From assembly GCF_037392515.1 (NCBI RefSeq), contig NC_090283.1, positions 21,053,501-21,117,500 of the forward strand: a stretch of DNA of 64,000 nt. The letters run 5' to 3'. The notes under the pieces were generated by a model, which was given only the letters and a program-made list of their open reading frames with translations, made no database searches and was not told the origin of the DNA. The number at the start of each line of letters is the position of its first letter. Within the stretch, counting starts at the first letter, position 1. Origin of the DNA: Haliotis asinina. Its lineage: Eukaryota > Mollusca > Gastropoda > Lepetellida > Haliotidae. Both the position numbers and the translations under genes were made by a program. This document shows positions 44,848-64,000 of the stretch, piece after piece.

Positions 44848-45056
44848 ACCATTAAACTGGTCTTCAGTAAGCCATACTTCCTGCAGGCGACTAACGGGCT
44901 TGCTCGCTGATTTGGTTGACACATGTCATTAATCCTAATTGCGCAGACCAATGCTCATGATGTTTATCACAGGATTGTCTGATCCTGACTTCACTATTTA
45001 CAGACCGCCCCCATATAGCTGGAATATTCCTGAGTGTTGCTTTAAACAAGAAATAA
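44848..45056 (-). mobile_element. Family B repeat
   Basis: ACTGGTCTTCAGTAAGCCAT, GCGACTAACGGGCTTGCTCG, to AGCTGGAATATTCCTGAGTG. Confidence 0.85.
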
Positions 45057-45890
45057 ACTGCATCGCCTCTGGAAACTATTCTGACCAGAATCAAACAATC
45101 ACCCAGTAACACATGTTGGTGAGTTTTCATTACTCAGGGCCTTTATTGCCAATTCTAATGCGACAACATCTGGAGTAGAAGCAAAATAGTCCCTGCGGTG
45201 ATGTTGACATTGATCCTACCTTAGTATACGATATCAACAAACAAGAATGAAGGTTTCAGTTTTATTGTCAAAACGTATAATACATGTTATTGGAGGCAAC
45301 AAAAGGTCTACACTTACATACTTAAGTACATTGTAGTCTCGAGGATCATACTCTAACAGTACTGCTATACATATTTGTGGTGTAATTCCACAGTATTGCT
45401 GCGGTACGATGGTAGTGTGGACAAAATGAAACTTGCCTTAAAGAATCGACTGACTTCATGGCTACTTGATTCTGCTTATGATGAAATGCCCTCAAATTGT
45501 CATCATGCCTTTCATCATCTTTTGGGCATTTATTTTTGTTTATGTTTATTCCCGAAGCCATGAAATTCTGAACATTGGTTGGTTGATAGGATTAAAATCA
45601 ACAAACAAAAAAACCCAAAATTATCTGAATGTTGTTCAAGATACTCGATATTGAAATTCTTAATACAATTTCTCACGTTCTTTGGACCTTTAGACGTGTG
45701 TAGTGTGGTGTGTGTGTGTGTGCGAGAGAGAGGGAGGGAGAGATCCATGTCTACATAACCATAACCATCATTTGTCTACGCAGCATTGTCTGTATACATA
45801 AATCTTGTCAACATAACCCCAACAGTATACTCATCTCGTATGTGCATAACCATCTACGTGCAACCAGTTGCCGAAAAAACATGTGCTGTC
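45057..45890. other. Intergenic, no feature seen
   Basis: AT-rich; a short (GT)n(GA)n run lies at 45700-45745. Nothing else recognised. Confidence 0.5.
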
Positions 45891-45899
45891 CAGACGACC

Positions 45900-46320
45900 A
45901 GAAGCATATATGCAAGATACACAGATGTATACATGCAGGATATACAGATGTATACATGCAAGATACACAGATGTATACATGCAAGATACGCAGATGTATA
46001 TGCAAGATACACAGATGTATATGCAAGATACACAGAAGTATACATGCCAACTACACAGATGTGTATAATTATGCAAGTTATACAGATGTATATGTGCAAG
46101 ATATACATATGTATATATGCAAGATACATAGATGCATGTGCAAGACACACAGATGTATATAATTATGCAAGATATACAGATGCATACATACAAGATACAC
46201 ATATGTATACATGCAAGATATACATATGTATATGCAAGATAAATAGATGCATATACGGAAGATAAAAAGAAATATATGTGCAAAATACACAGATGTATAT
46301 ATGCAAGATAGATATATAAC
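45900..46320. repeat. ATACA-type minisatellite of about 22 bp units
   Basis: ACACAGATGTATACATGCAA, AGATACACAGATGTATATGC and variants recur about 18 times at 15-24 bp spacing. It gives long Tyr/Cys/Ile/His frames on both strands with no protein meaning. Confidence 0.95.
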
Positions 46321-46339
46321 CAACAATGAATAAACAGGG

Positions 46340-48764
46340 TCATGACATTACTTCCAACACAAAACCATTCCCTAAGTGTAAAAAGTAAATACAAGAGGCA
46401 CATCATGACAGATTCTTTACAATTTGCATTGATTGCATTGCACAGAGCCTACAACAACCCTGAGTATTGTATCACAAGATCACACGTACAGTGTAAAAAT
46501 CACATAGTACTTCTCATAGTTTAGCTGCATCTTTTTAATTTCAGTCTTTTTTCAAAGCCTGGTCCATGAACCCCATCAACCCCATCAACTTACAAACTTT
46601 TAAAAAGCAGTGTTTGTTTCAGACTGCTGATAAAAAAGTAACCTGCTACCAAATTCCTTCCCCATTTACTGTCACTGTTGCAAAGAAATAAAAGCAGTGC
46701 AAATAAATCATCCTGAAAATGTATCTTCATTTAAATAAAAACACAAGTAATTACGATGAACATATCAGAAACTGATTTTCTTTATTGTTCATTTTTTTAA
46801 ACAAACATCCATGACAAGCCAACCTACCCTCCCAAAATACCAGTCTAATCATCTAACATGTTAGTAACAAAGCTTTTAGTTCAATATTCGAGGTAATCCA
46901 AGGTATTTTTCAGGGACACAACAGTGGAATAAAAATTGAAAAAACAAATTAATGAACACTACTTGTTTTAAATAACAGTGTTTGGCATGGACTTACAACT
47001 TCTTGATTATTCATACCAGAACATTTCTAGGCTACTGTTTGATAAAAATATATGACATAGCCCAGAAAGGTGTAAATAACGTGTAAATAATAAAGATGTA
47101 AACAATAAAGAAGTTGTAAATCCAGGTCACCAACCAACTTCTAAATACCCATCAAGCACGTACTTGTGTTTTTCTGTCAATTACAAAGCATTTGAGTATA
47201 AAGGAAACTCCTTCAAAATAGAACATTCACAAAAAAGTATGTCTGTTCTTGAAAATCTATCAGAAAACTGGGATTCAAACCCTATTCCATAGTTCTTTGG
47301 GATGTTTTGACAATTTATCTCCACACAGCAAATCTGTTCATCTCGGATAGCGAAGCTATAAGTAGATGTAGAACATCAAAACTAGAAGGGACACGGTCCT
47401 GTAACAATAAACTCACTGTTAAGTGAATCAAATCGAATCCTTTCATGCGTTCAGTTCATGGTTACAATATCAAATTATTTTTTCGTTTGAAATGGACTAT
47501 TTTACTCAATTTCGGTAAATTTCAATTTGGCAAAATGGCGCACATCCAACCAAGTGGGATAATAGTCAACACTCTCATACATTTAATACAGATTAATGTG
47601 GTCACAGGCAATTATGATAAATTCACATTGCAAACCTGGTCAAACTATGTAAAATACTTTTTGCCCAATTTCACAGTAGATAAGCCGATCTCATAGGTCC
47701 TAACATGAGCCTTAAAACCTCAATCAAAATTGTATGTATTGAACATAAGCCATCCCAACTTGAGGGGCACTAATACCCAACATGTAGCCGACAGCCAACT
47801 CGCTTAAAGTATTTATTGTTCCAATGAATATTAAACGTAATTCATCAGCTGTGGACCTGTCACTGTGTGCAAGAATAAATATTGATATTCATTACCCTAC
47901 AATCATGAATGTATTTGTCTCCTTGTGTATTTCTTGCAGCCCCACTAAACAGAGTACAATGTTAAATTAGGTAATAGACCTCATGCTGTCATTCCAGCGC
48001 TCAAAATACATTAGTAAATAGGAGTGGAATTCCATAAATATTTCTTAAAGAAACAGGAGACGAGAATACTATTATAAAAAACGAATGAAAAGACAAGACT
48101 CAACCAAAAAACACAAAAATCATTTAATGTAGCTTAATATGGTTGAATGTAAACTCAAGTGTTGAATGGATGTTGTACCTATTACGATAATGTAATGCAA
48201 TAGTTTGATATGTTGAAAATTATGTATCACCAACTATAAATACATTTCATACAACCAGCTGTCACAAATATCACTCCATATACGCAAATAAACAAACACA
48301 CAGATACATGCGCACGCACACACACACACACACACACACATACACACACACACTCCCACATGCATGCATGCATGCACAAGAGTTCTTCCAACTGGAATGG
48401 TATGTACAATATTGATCTGTGGCAGAATCTGCAGTCATCAGTTTAGCTTCCATTATCACAAACACAAGATGAACATGTTAAAACAAAAAATCTGAAATAA
48501 ACAAATTTTCAAGTAACGGTATGCTTACATAAATAACAAAACAAATTATCAAAATGTTAATTAGCTTACTTCCAAAACAAACCATGGTTAATGTATCATT
48601 CTACAGATTGTTATTTTGAACGAAATGTTTAACACATATGGATAACACAAATCAAAACATTTTTTACAAGTGTGAAATGTATACTTGTTCTTTCTTTTCT
48701 GACGATGGAGCTAAAGTGATAAACACAAATGGTTTTAAAACAAAATCTTGTCTCGTCCATCTTG
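46340..48764 (-). other. ACADVL: Probable ACADVL 3' UTR and flank
   Basis: AT-rich and nearly free of the repeat families that crowd the neighbouring DNA, as expected for a long 3' UTR of the minus-strand gene. Reversed AATAAA signals (TTTATT on plus) occur at several places, for example near 47814 and 46782. A (CA)n run lies at 48314-48354 and (CATG)n at 48359-48375. The true end cannot be fixed. Confidence 0.4.
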
Positions 48765-63757
<14,993 letters not shown>

Positions 63758-63774
63758 CCAGGCAAACGTTTAGT

Positions 63775-64000
63775 GGTAACAGTAGCATCGACAGATACTG
63801 TGCAACAGGGTCTCTGATCATTACATCATGCTATGTTGCTAGACAACAGTTAAATGGTAACAGTGGCACCAGCAGACACTGAATGCATGGTTTTTAATGA
63901 TTACATTATGCCATGTTGCCAGGCTGAGGCAACAGTTACATGGCAACAATGTCATTGACTGACACTGTGCATGGTTTGTGATGAATACATCATGCCTTGT
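63775..64000. repeat. 81-86 bp tandem repeat running off the right edge
   Basis: GGTAACAGTAGCATCGACAG at 63775, GGTAACAGTGGCACCAGCAG at 63856 and GGCAACAATGTCATTGACTG at 63942 start successive units, each with ATTACATCATGC(T/C)-(A/T)TGTTG-type ends. It lies in the ACADVL intron upstream of the exon at 63609-63703 and continues beyond the window. Confidence 0.85.

Noticed and set aside
45831-46406. 191-codon minus-strand frame rich in Cys, Ile and Tyr, looking like a membrane or toxin peptide
   Set aside because: Made entirely by the ATACA-type minisatellite; comparable frames are open on the other strand.

Overview
The window is a piece of molluscan nuclear genome, most probably a marine gastropod and plausibly an abalone (Haliotis). 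The evidence is three kinds of intron-containing animal gene (axonemal dynein, Toll-like receptor, mitochondrial acyl-CoA dehydrogenase) together with dozens of copies of a roughly 280 bp interspersed repeat whose tail reads GCCGCACTCAGCAATATTCC and ends in (ACTC)n. I remember that repeat from abalone sequences; a database search was not possible here, so the genus is an inference.

Layout, left to right. (1) 1-12512 is a tandem array of exactly 136-bp units, 92 full copies with no net indel plus a decayed edge copy to about 12690. (2) 13197-20400, plus strand: the last seven exons of DNAH2, the heavy chain of an inner-arm axonemal dynein, ending with its stop codon. One of its introns holds a 30-bp minisatellite split by a SINE-like insertion. 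If upstream exons lie left of the window, the 136-bp array lies in a DNAH2 intron. (3) 20401-29640 is intergenic: DNAH2 3' UTR, a dead Tc1 transposase, a degraded LINE with a recent local duplication, SINEs, a TIR element with a perfect 10-bp target duplication, and a duplicated 0.3 kb segment before the next gene. (4) 29656-32172, plus strand: a complete intronless coding region for an 838-residue Toll-like receptor, followed directly by 154-bp tandem copies of its own 3' end, each with a polyadenylation signal. (5) 33-37 kb is repeat-rich and holds several short TIR elements and a 28-bp minisatellite. (6) 37344-38932 (perhaps to 39687), minus strand: exons of a Thr-rich, mucin-like protein ending in a six-cysteine module, with a visible tandem exon duplication. 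(7) 39.7-48.7 kb is intergenic: nested repeats, a LINE 3' fragment, another TIR element, and a probable 3' UTR for the next gene. (8) 48765-63703, minus strand: the last 15 coding exons (about 503 codons) of ACADVL, very-long-chain acyl-CoA dehydrogenase; about 150 N-terminal residues lie beyond 64000.

The genes do not form a pathway or operon. DNAH2 works in cilia and flagella, the TLR in innate immune sensing, the Thr-rich protein probably in secreted mucus or matrix, and ACADVL in mitochondrial beta-oxidation. I found no clear new multi-gene system. The strongest unusual signals are the higher-order structure of the 136-bp array, the tandem mosaic 3' end of the TLR gene, the exon-duplicated mucin-like gene, and a set of apparently unnamed short TIR elements with clean target duplications.
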